A DNA stretch of 64,000 bases from Bacteroidota bacterium (lineage in GTDB: Bacteria; Bacteroidota; Bacteroidia; Chitinophagales; Chitinophagaceae), in NCBI GenBank assembly GCA_016868855.1, contig VGFP01000003.1:217948-281947 (forward strand), given 5' to 3'. Position 1 is the stretch's first letter. The number at the start of each line of letters is the position of its first letter. The translations under genes were made by a program, and so were the position numbers. The notes beneath the pieces are model-generated. The model was given only the letters and a program-made list of their open reading frames with translations. It was not told the origin of the DNA and did no database searches. Below, one piece after another: positions 8,537 to 19,631 of the stretch.

Positions 8537-9607
8537 TTATTGGTTGGCGTTGTTGAAACCACCTCTTGACATTCCCATTTTAGCTTCCATGCTTAAAGTG
8601 GCATGTGGAACAGCTTTCAAACGGGCTTTGTCAATTAGACGACCTGTAACGCGACAAATTCCGTATGTCTTGTTTTCAATGCGCATCATGGCCTTTTCTA
8701 GTTTCTCAATAAAATCAATCTGGCGACTGGCCATCTGGTTGAGTTGTTCACGCTCCATGCTCAAGCTTCCATCTTCCATGGTCATGTATCTGCTGTCAGA
8801 ATCACCGCCACTCATTGAGTCTTTTCTGGTAATCAAGCCATTGAGATAAGCAAGTTCTTGTTTGGCAGCGTTGAGTTTATGTTGAACAAGCTCACGGAAT
8901 TCTGCCAATTCAGCATCGGAATAGCGTTGAGTGGGGCCCGTTTGCTCAACTTGCAGTTTTGAATCAAGCACTGATTTTGTGAATTCTGGTTCGTATTTAC
9001 GGGCAGTCTTGGCTGTGATTTTAGGCATGGGCACTGGCTTGAGGTTTTTGGTAGCCTCTTTTGCTCTAAGTGCTTTGCGGATTTCAGCCTGGCTGGCAAC
9101 TTTTGTACTGGTCCCTGCAAATCTGGTTTCAGGTGAAATGAGTGGCACCTTTTTTCCAGCTGCTTTCCCCTGAACAGGTTTTGCGCCAGGAGCTGGCTTT
9201 CCACCTTTTGCAGGAATGGTTTTATTTCCCTTTACAACAGTAGCAGTCTTAGCTGGTACTGCCTTTGAAGGAGCTGCTTTTGACGGAACTCCCTTTGTTG
9301 GTATTTTTTTGGCAACGGGCGCAGCTTTTTTCGGAGCTGGTTTCGCTGTTTTTACAGGTATCGCCTTTTTAGGAGCCGCTTTTTTAGGAGCAACTTTAGC
9401 AGGCTTCTTGGCAGGTGCAGCTTTCTTTGGAGCTGGCTTGGCTGCTTTTTTAGGAGCAGCTTTAGCAGGCTTATTGGCAGGTGCAGCTTTCTTTGAAGTT
9501 GATTTTGATGCGGCAACCTTTTTGGCCGGAGCAGCTTTTTTTGGAGCTGGCTTGGCTTTTTTTACAGGTTTTGCAGCTTTCTTGGGAGCTGGTTTTTTTG
9601 TTGCCAT
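8537..9607 (-). CDS. DksA/TraR-like protein with histone-H1-like Lys/Ala/Pro tail
   Basis: The 356-residue protein has two parts. Residues 1 to about 170 are built almost only from lysine, alanine and proline in motifs such as PKKAAPAKK, resembling eukaryotic histone H1 tails and bacterial Hc1-like proteins. The last 125 residues are a DksA/TraR fold: a coiled coil (FRELVQHKLNAAKQELAYLNG, MASRQIDFIEKLEKAMMRI) and the end motif YGICRVTGRLI then KAVPHATLSMEAK. Only one cysteine remains where DksA has a four-cysteine zinc site, as in other Bacteroidota members known to me. It may bind DNA with its tail and RNA polymerase with its core; this is inferred. It follows ileS by 6 bases, so the two are likely one transcript. 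Confidence 0.85.
   Translation of the reverse strand: MATKKPAPKKAAKPVKKAKPAPKKAAPAKKVAASKSTSKKAAPANKPAKAAPKKAAKPAPKKAAPAKKPAKVAPKKAAPKKAIPVKTAKPAPKKAAPVAKKIPTKGVPSKAAPSKAVPAKTATVVKGNKTIPAKGGKPAPGAKPVQGKAAGKKVPLISPETRFAGTSTKVASQAEIRKALRAKEATKNLKPVPMPKITAKTARKYEPEFTKSVLDSKLQVEQTGPTQRYSDAELAEFRELVQHKLNAAKQELAYLNGLITRKDSMSGGDSDSRYMTMEDGSLSMEREQLNQMASRQIDFIEKLEKAMMRIENKTYGICRVTGRLIDKARLKAVPHATLSMEAKMGMSRGGFNNANQ
9399..9500 (-). repeat. 66-base tandem duplication inside the DksA-like gene
   Basis: The stretch starting near 9401 (AGGCTTCTTGGCAGGTGC on the plus strand) recurs almost unchanged 66 bases later at 9467 with one base different. The unit is 22 codons, so the frame is kept, and the protein gains a second Lys/Ala/Pro block. 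It indicates that the tail grows and shrinks by slippage or unequal recombination. Confidence 0.7.
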
Positions 9608-9613
9608 AAGAGG

Positions 9614-12600
9614 TTACTTTTTTATAACGTTGATCTTCAATGTTTTACCTTCAATTTCAGCATCAAAACCCTTTTCCAAACTTGGCTCCAACACGATTTT
9701 TTCGGCTAAAATTTCAGCGCAAATATAATCATTAAATCGAGTAAAAGAATCATCGAACGAGGGATTGGCTTGAACAGTAACATTTATTTTATCTGTCAGT
9801 TCCAGGTCCATATCCTTTCGGATTTTCTGAATTCTGTTGATCAATTCCCTCGCAAAACCCTCCTGTTCCAATTCAGTGGTTATCTGAACATCCAATGCAA
9901 CGGTAAAGGAGCTGCGGGATGCCACCATCCATCCTTCAACATCCTCACTTTGAATATCAACTTCGTCCCTTTGCAAAGCATACTTTTCTCCCTCCAAATC
10001 AATATCCAAACTTCCTGTCTGTTCCAAGACACGAATGGAATCCTGCGACAAGGAAGCAATCACATTGGACGCTGCTTTCATTTTGCCGCCTAATTTTTTA
10101 CCAAGAATGACAAAGTTGGGTTTGATTTTTTTCTTGATAAAGTCATTGTCAGCTGGTAAATATTCAACCTGTTTCACATTGACCTCCGCTAGAATAAGCT
10201 CCTCAACTCTCTTGAGCTGCTCTTGCATGGAAGAGGCAGCAACGGGAATGAGTATTTTTTGCAAAGGTTGTCTGACCCTGATGTTGACTTTCTTTCTGAT
10301 GGATAATACCAAAGATGAAAATTCCTTTGCCATGTGCATGCGTTCCTCCAGGGAAAGGTCAATCCAACCCTCATTGGCTAGTGGAAAATCGGTATGATGC
10401 ACAGAGCTGTATTGTTCCTTTTGAGTAACTGCATTCAAATTTCTGTAGAGATAATCTGTAAAAAATGGAGAGATGGGTGCAGCAAGCTTGGCGATGGTCA
10501 TCATGCACTGATACAATGTCTGATAGGCGCTGATTTTATCTGTCCCATAATCCCCCTTCCAGAACCGCCTTCTTGACAACCTGACGTACCAATTGCTGAG
10601 CAATTCATCCACAAATTCATCAATCAACCTACCTGCCATGGTTGGTTCATAATCATCCAAATGTTTGTTTACATCCTTGATCAAGCTCTGCAAACTCGAC
10701 AAAATCCATCTGTCTAATTCAGGACGCTCATTGAATGGGATGTCTTTTTCTTTGTATGTAAATCCATCCACATTGGCATACAGTGCGAAAAACTGATATG
10801 TATTGTAAAGTGTACCAAAGAATTTACGCTGCACCTCCTTGATTCCTTCAATGTCGAATTTCAGATTGTCCCAAGGTGAAGCATTGGTAATCAAGTACCA
10901 CCTGGTTGCATCTGCACCATAGGTATTGATTGTTTCAAACGGATCCACCACATTGCCCAAGCGCTTGCTCATTTTGTTTCCGTTCTTGTCGAGCACCAAT
11001 CCATTGGAGACGACTGTTTTGTAAGCAACCTGATCAAACAACAATACGCCCAATGCATGCAGTGTATAAAACCAACCCCTTGTTTGATCAACTCCCTCCG
11101 CAATGAAATCTGCCGGGAAAGCCTCACCGCTGTCAATCATTGCTTTGTTCTCGAATGGATAATGCCATTGGGCGTACGGCATCGCACCACTGTCAAACCA
11201 AACATCCACCAGGTCTGGAACACGCTTCATTTTTTTGCCTGATTTGCTCACCAGAATAATTTCATCAACAAAAGGCTTGTGAAGATCTGTAAGTCTCTCT
11301 TTGATAAATGCATTGTTCACATTTCCACCAAGTGTATCATGCGCTTCTTGAATAGCTGTTTTAAGTTCTTCTATGGATCCTATGCAGATTTCCTCTTCAC
11401 CATCTTCTGTTCTCCATATCGGCAAGGGTGTTCCCCAATAACGGCTTCTGCTCAAATTCCAGTCCACCATGTTTTCCAACCAATTCCCAAACCTTCCATC
11501 ACCGGTTGATTTTGGTTTCCATTGGATGGTTTTGTTCAGAGCTACCATCTTGTCTTTGACGGCAGTGGTTTTGATGAACCATGCATCCAGTGGATAATAC
11601 AAAATTGGTTTATCCGTTCTCCAACAATGGGGGTAGTTGTGTTCATATTTCTCCACCTTGAATGCCTTCCCTTCTTTTTTCAATTGAACACAGATATCTA
11701 TATTGACATCAACGTATTGTTCATCATTTTTATAATTCTTGACAAAGCGATGACTGTATGTTCCAACGCCATCTATAAATTTTCCTTCTCGGTCAACCAG
11801 TGTTAGTATCCCAATGTTGTTTTTCTTCCCTACCTTGAAATCATCTGCACCAAATGCGGGAGCCGTATGCACGATTCCAGTTCCATCTTCTGTCGTAACA
11901 AAATCACCCAGTACAACTTTGAAAGGATCTGCTTGAGGCGTGATGTCTCTGATTGCCTGAATTGTATTTGCTTCAAATGGTAACAATTGGTCGTAGTATA
12001 GTCCCTCGAGAGAAGTACCCGTGAATGTTTGAACTTTTTTCCATGGAATCAACTTGTCACCAGCTTTATACTCATCGAAACTGGCATTCGCAGTGTCCCC
12101 TTTGAAATATTTCCCCACCAATGCACTTGCCAATATCACATACTGTTCTTGAAATGTATATGGATTGAAGGTTTGGATCAATGCATATTCAATATTGCCA
12201 CCCACTGTCAGTCCGAGGTTGGAAGGCAAGGTCCATGGAGTTGTTGTCCATGCCATGAAAAAAACTTCTGCACCTGCATGGATCGATGCCTTGATTTTTT
12301 TATAGGCAGGATGTGCTGCATTTTTATTTTCCGACAATAAAAAGAGAGCAACTGCGGAAGTATCCTTTACATCTTTGTATGTACCAGGCTGATTCAGTTC
12401 ATGCGAACTCAATCCAGTTCCAGCAGCTGGTGAGTAAGGCTGAATGCTGACGCTCTCATACAGGTAACCTTTTTCGTACAGTCGTTTCAAACACCACCAC
12501 AGTGTTTCAATATAATTGTTCTCGAATGTTACGTAAGGTGACTTCAAATCAACCCAATAACCCATCTTGGTAGTGATCTCATCCCATTTGTCCTTGTACC

Positions 12601-12985
12601 TCAATACCGCTTCCCTGCATTTTTGATTGTATTCTGCAACAGATATTGTTTTGCCTATATCTTCTTTTGTAATGCCGAGTTCTTTTTCTACACCCAATTC
12701 AACAGGAAGCCCATGGGTATCCCATCCGCCCTTTCTTTTCACTTGAAAACCTTTCATGGTTTTATAGCGACAAACCATGTCTTTCAATGTTCTTGAAATA
12801 ACATGGTGGATGCCGGGCATACCATTGGCGCTGGGTGGACCTTCATAGAACACAAAGGGCTTGGCCCCATTGCGGTGAAGGATGCTTTGGTTGAAAGCGT
12901 TCTCTCTCTCCCAGCTTTCCAATATTTCACGTTCGAAAGCGGGCAGATTGAGTTGATCAAATTCTTTGTACGAGCCTTGTTTCAT
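9614..12985 (-). CDS. ileS: Isoleucyl-tRNA synthetase
   Basis: This class I synthetase charges tRNA-Ile. The 1123-residue product shows the HIGH-like motif GMPGIHHVISR near residue 55, the editing domain, and the KMSKS-type motif NKMSKRLGNVVDP near residue 690. The anticodon-binding domain follows. The long C-terminus without a cysteine cluster agrees with the longer, eukaryote-like IleS type found in Bacteroidota. The ATG at 12985 is chosen: a TAACTTTG promoter element overlaps the upstream TTG at 12997, so that codon cannot be the start. The dksA-like gene lies 6 bases downstream on the same strand. Confidence 0.97.
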   Translation of the reverse strand: MKQGSYKEFDQLNLPAFEREILESWERENAFNQSILHRNGAKPFVFYEGPPSANGMPGIHHVISRTLKDMVCRYKTMKGFQVKRKGGWDTHGLPVELGVEKELGITKEDIGKTISVAEYNQKCREAVLRYKDKWDEITTKMGYWVDLKSPYVTFENNYIETLWWCLKRLYEKGYLYESVSIQPYSPAAGTGLSSHELNQPGTYKDVKDTSAVALFLLSENKNAAHPAYKKIKASIHAGAEVFFMAWTTTPWTLPSNLGLTVGGNIEYALIQTFNPYTFQEQYVILASALVGKYFKGDTANASFDEYKAGDKLIPWKKVQTFTGTSLEGLYYDQLLPFEANTIQAIRDITPQADPFKVVLGDFVTTEDGTGIVHTAPAFGADDFKVGKKNNIGILTLVDREGKFIDGVGTYSHRFVKNYKNDEQYVDVNIDICVQLKKEGKAFKVEKYEHNYPHCWRTDKPILYYPLDAWFIKTTAVKDKMVALNKTIQWKPKSTGDGRFGNWLENMVDWNLSRSRYWGTPLPIWRTEDGEEEICIGSIEELKTAIQEAHDTLGGNVNNAFIKERLTDLHKPFVDEIILVSKSGKKMKRVPDLVDVWFDSGAMPYAQWHYPFENKAMIDSGEAFPADFIAEGVDQTRGWFYTLHALGVLLFDQVAYKTVVSNGLVLDKNGNKMSKRLGNVVDPFETINTYGADATRWYLITNASPWDNLKFDIEGIKEVQRKFFGTLYNTYQFFALYANVDGFTYKEKDIPFNERPELDRWILSSLQSLIKDVNKHLDDYEPTMAGRLIDEFVDELLSNWYVRLSRRRFWKGDYGTDKISAYQTLYQCMMTIAKLAAPISPFFTDYLYRNLNAVTQKEQYSSVHHTDFPLANEGWIDLSLEERMHMAKEFSSLVLSIRKKVNIRVRQPLQKILIPVAASSMQEQLKRVEELILAEVNVKQVEYLPADNDFIKKKIKPNFVILGKKLGGKMKAASNVIASLSQDSIRVLEQTGSLDIDLEGEKYALQRDEVDIQSEDVEGWMVASRSSFTVALDVQITTELEQEGFARELINRIQKIRKDMDLELTDKINVTVQANPSFDDSFTRFNDYICAEILAEKIVLEPSLEKGFDAEIEGKTLKINVIKK

Positions 12986-12994
12986 AGAAGGCTG

Positions 12995-13002
12995 CAAAGT
13001 TA
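12995..13002 (-). promoter_or_regulatory. Putative -7 promoter element of ileS
   Basis: TAACTTTG on the minus strand matches TAnnTTTG exactly, 9 bases before the ATG at 12985. The transcript would have a leader of only about 4 bases. It shows ileS has its own promoter, although the haem-uptake genes lie just upstream on the same strand. Confidence 0.55.
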
Positions 13003-13015
13003 GAGAAAGTCCTCC

Positions 13016-13663
13016 TTACTGAAAACTGGCGGTGCCATTGGCCTGGTGGGCGAATCGGAAGGTGTAAAACCGCTGGGTTTTCAGCTTGATTTCATCCGAA
13101 GCACTTGGAGCAGGTGTTGTGCCGCCCTTGTAATAATTGATGATTTCAACTTTTGCATAATTGCCCTTTGCGGTTTTGATTACCAGCACCCTCCCAGGAA
13201 TTGGTGTGATCAAATTATTCACGGGATCATACACATACCATCCTCTGTTGCTCCCGGAGGGAATGGCGTATGATGAGGGAGCACTGTCTTTTTTAAACAC
13301 AGAATCGGGAGAGACCGTTTTCAATTCATCATAGGTTCCGGTATAAACAAAAGCACCCCCTGCACCAGGTCCACTTGTTCCAGCGTTGGTTAGGATGGAG
13401 GTCCCCCTGAAAGCAATGTCCCATTTGTTCGAATTCGAATCTGTTGAAGGAACAACCGTGTTGTTCTCGAGACTGTAAAAAGTATATTTTCCAACACCTA
13501 CCGGCTGACCATTGGAGAGTCCTACGATGGTATCCGCCACCAAATCTTTCACAACATTAGATGTAAGGGTGCTATTGTTGGCTGTTGGATTATCTTCTTT
13601 TTCACATGCAACAAAAAGCAAAGATGACATTAGCACAAATGCAAAAAAAATCGACTTTTTCAT
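13016..13663 (-). CDS. hmuY: HmuY-family haem-binding lipoprotein
   Basis: HmuY proteins capture haem outside the cell and hand it to a TonB-dependent receptor. The 215-residue product starts with a lipoprotein signal (hydrophobic run then LFVACEKEDN, lipobox LFVAC). The rest matches the HmuY fold: KYTFYSLENNTVV, KWDIAFRGTSIL, WYVYDPVNNLITPIPGRVLVIKT and a final YTFRFAHQANGTASFQ. Two histidines or other haem ligands cannot be placed with certainty. It sits 17 bases downstream of the receptor gene, so the two form an operon. The start follows the usual MKKS lipoprotein N-terminus rather than the GTG two codons before. Confidence 0.88.
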   Translation of the reverse strand: MKKSIFFAFVLMSSLLFVACEKEDNPTANNSTLTSNVVKDLVADTIVGLSNGQPVGVGKYTFYSLENNTVVPSTDSNSNKWDIAFRGTSILTNAGTSGPGAGGAFVYTGTYDELKTVSPDSVFKKDSAPSSYAIPSGSNRGWYVYDPVNNLITPIPGRVLVIKTAKGNYAKVEIINYYKGGTTPAPSASDEIKLKTQRFYTFRFAHQANGTASFQ

Positions 13664-13680
13664 GTTCACTGGTTTTATGA

Positions 13681-15756
13681 TTAAAAATTAAATTGTAAGT
13701 CTAAATACCCAACCCTGCCAGGATTACCGGGAAGATGGATGATGTCTTTGTAATTGAAAACATTGTCAACTCCCGCCATCAATTTGATCCGTTGTCTGAT
13801 TTGAATGCCTGCACTGACATTCAATTTTACATATCCTCTTGCAAATTCATCATTGCGGTTGATCAAACCGTTTCCGTCCATATCCATGGTTCCCCATCTT
13901 CCTCTGTATATGATTCGACTTGTAGCGAAGAAACCTTTTGGATTTTCATAAAACAACTTCAAGTTGCCGCTGTGTTTGGATCTAAATGGGAGTCCGCCAT
14001 AATCATTCAACCCCATTCTTGAAACCAAATTGTTTGATGCACTTCTCTGAAATACTTGTCCACGCTTGATTGCAACGGTTACATCTTTGTCGGCCGTAAA
14101 TAAATACTGATAGCCTGCCTGGATGTTCAATGTATTGCTGATCTGTTGGGATACATTGATTTCAGCACCTTGTGTGAGTGCTCTTTTCAAATTGAAATAA
14201 CTGTAAATCTGTCCCCTGTTTTTCTTAAAGGCAATCACATCCGTTACAATCATATTGGATAAGTCATTCCTGAAAATATTCAGGTTCACATGGAGATTGT
14301 TGGGATGTACATATTTGATTCCGAAATTGAGTCCGCCTGATGTTTCAGGTTTCAGGATGGAAAGATTTGAGAACATGTCAGTTGTTTGCTCCAGCAATTG
14401 GGCGTCCGACATCCTCTTGATTTCAGTTGCTGCAACTTCCGTTCCAAAAACAGCATATGCACCTGCAGCAAGGTTGGTGAAATTCAGGTACAATTGCCTA
14501 AAGTCAGGAGCCTTGAAACCTCTTCCATAAGATGCATTGAAATTCAATCGCTGATTGAGTTTGAATTGAAATGAAAGCTTGGGACTCAAAACCGATGCGT
14601 ATGCTTTGTTGGCATCGAATCTTGCACCTCCAATGATGGTAAATCTTTCGCTTATAGCATGCTCATGTTGAACAAAGGAGTAAATAATTTGGTTCTGGCG
14701 GGTGGTTGATAAACTATCATACCGATTGGAGCTCACTTGCTCCTTGATGATGCCTGCTCCGAGTGTCAAAGTTGAATGTTGGGTTGGATGGAAATCGGTT
14801 TGTTGTTCAAGGCGTGCAAACAATTGGTTGAACTTGTCATTGTAAGAACCATATGCATCTTTCACATCCAATTGCTGCATTGCATCAAATCCGGTGATGT
14901 ATCCACGCAAAACCGATTTAATTTTTTTATCTACCTGGTACTGTAAATAAGGAGTGAAATTGTACTCCTGGTTTTTCTCAAATCCTTTTGAAACAATGGT
15001 ATTGCCTAGGTTATGAACAGCAATGCTGTTATCGATGTGTGAAGTATTGAAACGCATACCAGTTCCAGCTTTCCATCGATCTGAAATGCGATTATGGAGA
15101 TTCAGTTGATGGGCCGACTTCCAAAAAGGCTCCACTGTTTTTTGGATTGCGAAAGGCTTGAGGCTGTAACCTTCAGACCTGTTGTAATTGGATGCAATTT
15201 GAATATCGGTATTTTTAAATCTGCGCGAAACATTGATCGCACCATCGATGCTTCCAAATCTTCCGTATCGAATGCTGGCATCTGTTTTATGTTGACCTGC
15301 ACGATCTGTGACGATGTTGATGACACCGCCCATCGCTTCAGAACCATACAAGCTTGAGGATGGCCCTTTGATGATTTCAATTTTCCTGATATTTCGGATG
15401 GTGATCCTAGAAAGATCAAGCACACCCCCTGTTCTACCAATCAATGGCTCTCCATCCAACAAAACAAGTGTGTACTCAGAAGAGAGTCCCTGCATTTGAA
15501 TCCCTCTTCCAAAATTATCGGTGATCACCAGTCCCGTCTGTTCAGCCAGGATATCATTCAATCGCAATGAGCCGCTCTGGTACATTGTTTTGTTGACGAT
15601 CAGCGAAACAGGAATGGCCAGATTCCCCATGATTCTGGGTGTTCTGGTGGCAGTCACAACAACCTCATTCAATGAAGCATTGAAGATGGAGTCGGTGTTG
15701 GTTTGAGAGAAACCTGCTAGCGGAAAAAAGGAGATCGATAGAAGAAAGCGCCACAT
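13681..15756 (-). CDS. TonB-dependent receptor, probable haem uptake (HmuR-like)
   Basis: This outer-membrane active transporter has a short signal peptide (WRFLLSISFFPLAGFSQ), a TonB box region (LNEVVVTATRTPR) and a plug domain with LVLLDGEPLIGRTGG and IEIIKGPSSSLYGSEAMGGVINI. A 22-strand barrel follows, ending in an aromatic strand (YLDLQFNF). At 691 residues it has the small size of haem and cobalamin receptors. The neighbouring HmuY gene argues for haem. The ATG at 15756 is chosen because it begins a proper signal peptide; the earlier start would prefix 23 polar residues. The AraC gene upstream on the same strand is the likely regulator. Confidence 0.9.
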   Translation of the reverse strand: MWRFLLSISFFPLAGFSQTNTDSIFNASLNEVVVTATRTPRIMGNLAIPVSLIVNKTMYQSGSLRLNDILAEQTGLVITDNFGRGIQMQGLSSEYTLVLLDGEPLIGRTGGVLDLSRITIRNIRKIEIIKGPSSSLYGSEAMGGVINIVTDRAGQHKTDASIRYGRFGSIDGAINVSRRFKNTDIQIASNYNRSEGYSLKPFAIQKTVEPFWKSAHQLNLHNRISDRWKAGTGMRFNTSHIDNSIAVHNLGNTIVSKGFEKNQEYNFTPYLQYQVDKKIKSVLRGYITGFDAMQQLDVKDAYGSYNDKFNQLFARLEQQTDFHPTQHSTLTLGAGIIKEQVSSNRYDSLSTTRQNQIIYSFVQHEHAISERFTIIGGARFDANKAYASVLSPKLSFQFKLNQRLNFNASYGRGFKAPDFRQLYLNFTNLAAGAYAVFGTEVAATEIKRMSDAQLLEQTTDMFSNLSILKPETSGGLNFGIKYVHPNNLHVNLNIFRNDLSNMIVTDVIAFKKNRGQIYSYFNLKRALTQGAEINVSQQISNTLNIQAGYQYLFTADKDVTVAIKRGQVFQRSASNNLVSRMGLNDYGGLPFRSKHSGNLKLFYENPKGFFATSRIIYRGRWGTMDMDGNGLINRNDEFARGYVKLNVSAGIQIRQRIKLMAGVDNVFNYKDIIHLPGNPGRVGYLDLQFNF

Positions 15757-15863
15757 ACATGAAAAATCAGGTGCAATATTCGAACGATCGACATTCACCA
15801 TCATCATGGAAATGTCACAAATCATCTTACTGCATAATTATGACAGTAGAGTGACAAAGTGAA

Positions 15864-16799
15864 TTACTTTACAAGCAACTCACAGGGTTTGAGTCCCGTG
15901 TGTTTTTTAAATGCAGTAGAAAAATGTGAGATGGATGAATATCCCAGCATGGCAGAGACTTCAGAGACAGAAAGTCCTTTTTCATAAAGCAAATACCTCG
16001 CGTGCTCCATGCGCTGGTCCTGATAAAAGTCAAAGATGGTGGTGCCGAACATCACCTTGAATCCTTTTTTTAGGTAGCATTCGTTGATGGCGACTTTTCT
16101 GCTCAATTCTTTGATCGTGATTGGATCTCCAATGTGTTGGAGAAGAATTTCACGTGCATGGATGATCTTTTCACGCTCCTCATGATACGCCAGAAACTTA
16201 CAAGCAGGGACTTCTTCTTCCTGCATGGTATTCATGGATTCCAATGTGTACAAGAGAAGTATTTGTGTTTGTGCGTTGATGAAAATATTTTCAACGGCAT
16301 CGGCATACCGATGATTGAGAATAGAGTCAATCGTATGACGGATTCTTCCATTGATGAGAACGGGTCGGCTGAAACTGTGTTGGTATTTGAATTTCAGCAA
16401 AGCATTCAACTCGCTGTTCTTGTTTTCAGATTTGATCAGGTTGTTGAGGTGTACTGGCTCAAAGCGAAACCTCAGCTCATCCATCGTACCCGTCTGCTCC
16501 ACGCACTGAGCGTTGGGATTCAATTTACATTCCTCACAATTCACAACAGGTTCACTGCAATATGTTCTTCCTCCCACACAAAAAGAAAGGGATAAAAAAC
16601 GCTTTTCCTCGTTGGGATCGTAATGATAAGTAAGGGTCCCCTGGTCGTTGACCGACATGGAAGGTTGAACCTTGCGGCGATGAATTTCCAGGTGCCATGA
16701 ACCGGGTATGTCTTTTCGCTTGGAAAAAATCAGTGGCAAGTCGTCGAAACGTGACTTTTCAGCCATCAAAACCTTGGAAAGTTCAGTTTTAGGGGTCAT
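15864..16799 (-). CDS. AraC-family regulator with five-cysteine cluster, probable haem/iron sensor
   Basis: A 311-residue regulator. The C-terminal 100 residues are an AraC DNA-binding domain with two helix-turn-helix units (TIKELSRKVAINECYLKKGF and GLSVSEVSAMLGYSSISHFS, then KKHTGLKPCELL). The N-terminal sensing part has five cysteines, C74, C81, C88, C91 and C99, spaced x6-x6-x2-x7, which could hold an iron-sulphur cluster, zinc or haem. The receptor and HmuY genes follow on the same strand after about 107 bases, so it most likely controls haem uptake. The ATG at 16799 is chosen because a TATCTTTG element ends 8 bases before it; the longer reading to 16877 overlaps that promoter. Confidence 0.85.
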   Translation of the reverse strand: MTPKTELSKVLMAEKSRFDDLPLIFSKRKDIPGSWHLEIHRRKVQPSMSVNDQGTLTYHYDPNEEKRFLSLSFCVGGRTYCSEPVVNCEECKLNPNAQCVEQTGTMDELRFRFEPVHLNNLIKSENKNSELNALLKFKYQHSFSRPVLINGRIRHTIDSILNHRYADAVENIFINAQTQILLLYTLESMNTMQEEEVPACKFLAYHEEREKIIHAREILLQHIGDPITIKELSRKVAINECYLKKGFKVMFGTTIFDFYQDQRMEHARYLLYEKGLSVSEVSAMLGYSSISHFSTAFKKHTGLKPCELLVK

Positions 16800-16806
16800 C
16801 GGTGAA

Positions 16807-16814
16807 CAAAGATA
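16807..16814 (-). promoter_or_regulatory. Putative -7 promoter element of the AraC gene
   Basis: TATCTTTG on the minus strand matches TAnnTTTG. The start of transcription would be near 16801, giving a nearly leaderless message for the ATG at 16799. This decides the start codon of the regulator. Confidence 0.5.
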
Positions 16815-16882
16815 AAGGCATACAACAACCTGCACTAAAAATGGATCAAAAAACCGCGTTAAATATGTGGAAATCATCTTAA

Positions 16883-18955
<2,073 letters not shown>

Positions 18956-18987
18956 TGTATATTTAATCAACCATAAATTAAATCGCC

Positions 18988-19194
18988 ATGTCAAACCCAC
19001 ATGCAATTACAGCCTACAATGTAAAAACCAAAGAAAAAAATGTACCCATGCAGGATGCTGTTGTCAGCAAAACGGAAAGAGGTGGATACATTGCAAAAGG
19101 CCACGATGGAAAGGGAAACAAGCTGACCTCTCTCTTGAGTGAAGCAAAAGCCCTCGCTGCTATCGAAGCCGGAACAGCAAAAAAAGGTTGGTAA
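18988..19194 (+). CDS. Small conserved protein of unknown function
   Basis: A 68-residue, lysine-rich, probably cytoplasmic protein with no signal peptide, membrane helix or cysteine. Its phrases NVKTKEKNVPMQDAVVSKT and AKGHDGKGNKLTSLLSEAKA, and the end AGTAKKGW, look like a small family I have seen as uncharacterised in other Bacteroidota; this is recalled, not checked. It follows gyrB by 32 bases and is closed by a clear terminator, which supports it being a real gene, perhaps co-transcribed with gyrB. No function can be given. Confidence 0.7.
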   Translation: MSNPHAITAYNVKTKEKNVPMQDAVVSKTERGGYIAKGHDGKGNKLTSLLSEAKALAAIEAGTAKKGW

Positions 19195-19217
19195 TTCATC
19201 CATAAGCTATAATAAAA

Positions 19218-19241
19218 GGCGGGTCAATACCCGTCTTTTTT
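19218..19241. terminator. Bidirectional intrinsic terminator
   Basis: GGCGGGT and ACCCGTC form a 7-base stem (one G-T pair) around a 4-base loop, followed by six Ts on the plus strand. Read from the minus strand the same hairpin is followed by TTTTATT. It separates the converging small protein gene and the SUI1 gene, whose stop codon lies in the T tract. Confidence 0.75.
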
Positions 19242-19569
19242 ATTTTACACCAAAACTATTTTTTCGCAACCATTGAGTTGCCTTTTCCCGCTGATCACCT
19301 TGCAATATGATTTCACCCTCCTTAGCAGATCCGCCTGTACCACAGTGATTCTTCAGTTTTTTTCCAAGTTCCTCGAGATCGTGCTCCTTTCCAATAAATC
19401 CCAAAACAACCGTCACTGTTTTCCCTGCACGGTGCTTTGTCTCTAAGCTGACCCTTAGACGTTGTTCAGAAGGTAAAAGCGTTACAAGCTCTTCGGCTTC
19501 TTCGTTCAATTGAAAATGGGGATCAGTACTGTAGACAAATGCAGAACCTGACTTGTTTTTCTTTGACAT
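19240..19569 (-). CDS. SUI1/YciH-family translation factor
   Basis: A 109-residue homologue of eukaryotic eIF1 (SUI1) and of E. coli YciH. The SUI1 fold covers residues about 35 to 105, with LRVSLETKHRAGKTVTVVLG, the turn HCGTGGSAKEGEIILQGDQ and a final helix. Bacterial members are thought to bind the 30S subunit and influence start-codon selection, which is of interest in a lineage with few Shine-Dalgarno sites. The gene stands alone, transcribed towards the shared terminator. Length is normal. Confidence 0.9.
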   Translation of the reverse strand: MSKKNKSGSAFVYSTDPHFQLNEEAEELVTLLPSEQRLRVSLETKHRAGKTVTVVLGFIGKEHDLEELGKKLKNHCGTGGSAKEGEIILQGDQREKATQWLRKNSFGVK

Positions 19570-19619
19570 AAGCTGCTTCTAATAACAGTTTCACAAAATG
19601 AATATACATGTAAATAAAG

Positions 19620-19627
19620 TAAATTTG
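19620..19627 (+). promoter_or_regulatory. Putative -7 promoter element of gpmI
   Basis: TAAATTTG matches TAnnTTTG and ends only 4 bases before the gpmI ATG at 19632. The start of transcription would then fall on or next to the start codon, giving a leaderless message. Confidence 0.5.
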
Positions 19628-19631
19628 AAGC

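Noticed and set aside
9216..9728. A 170-codon open frame opposite the DksA-like gene
   Set aside because: It is the mirror of the Lys/Ala/Pro repeats and reads as Gly/Ala/Phe repeats; it also runs across the dksA-like/ileS boundary.
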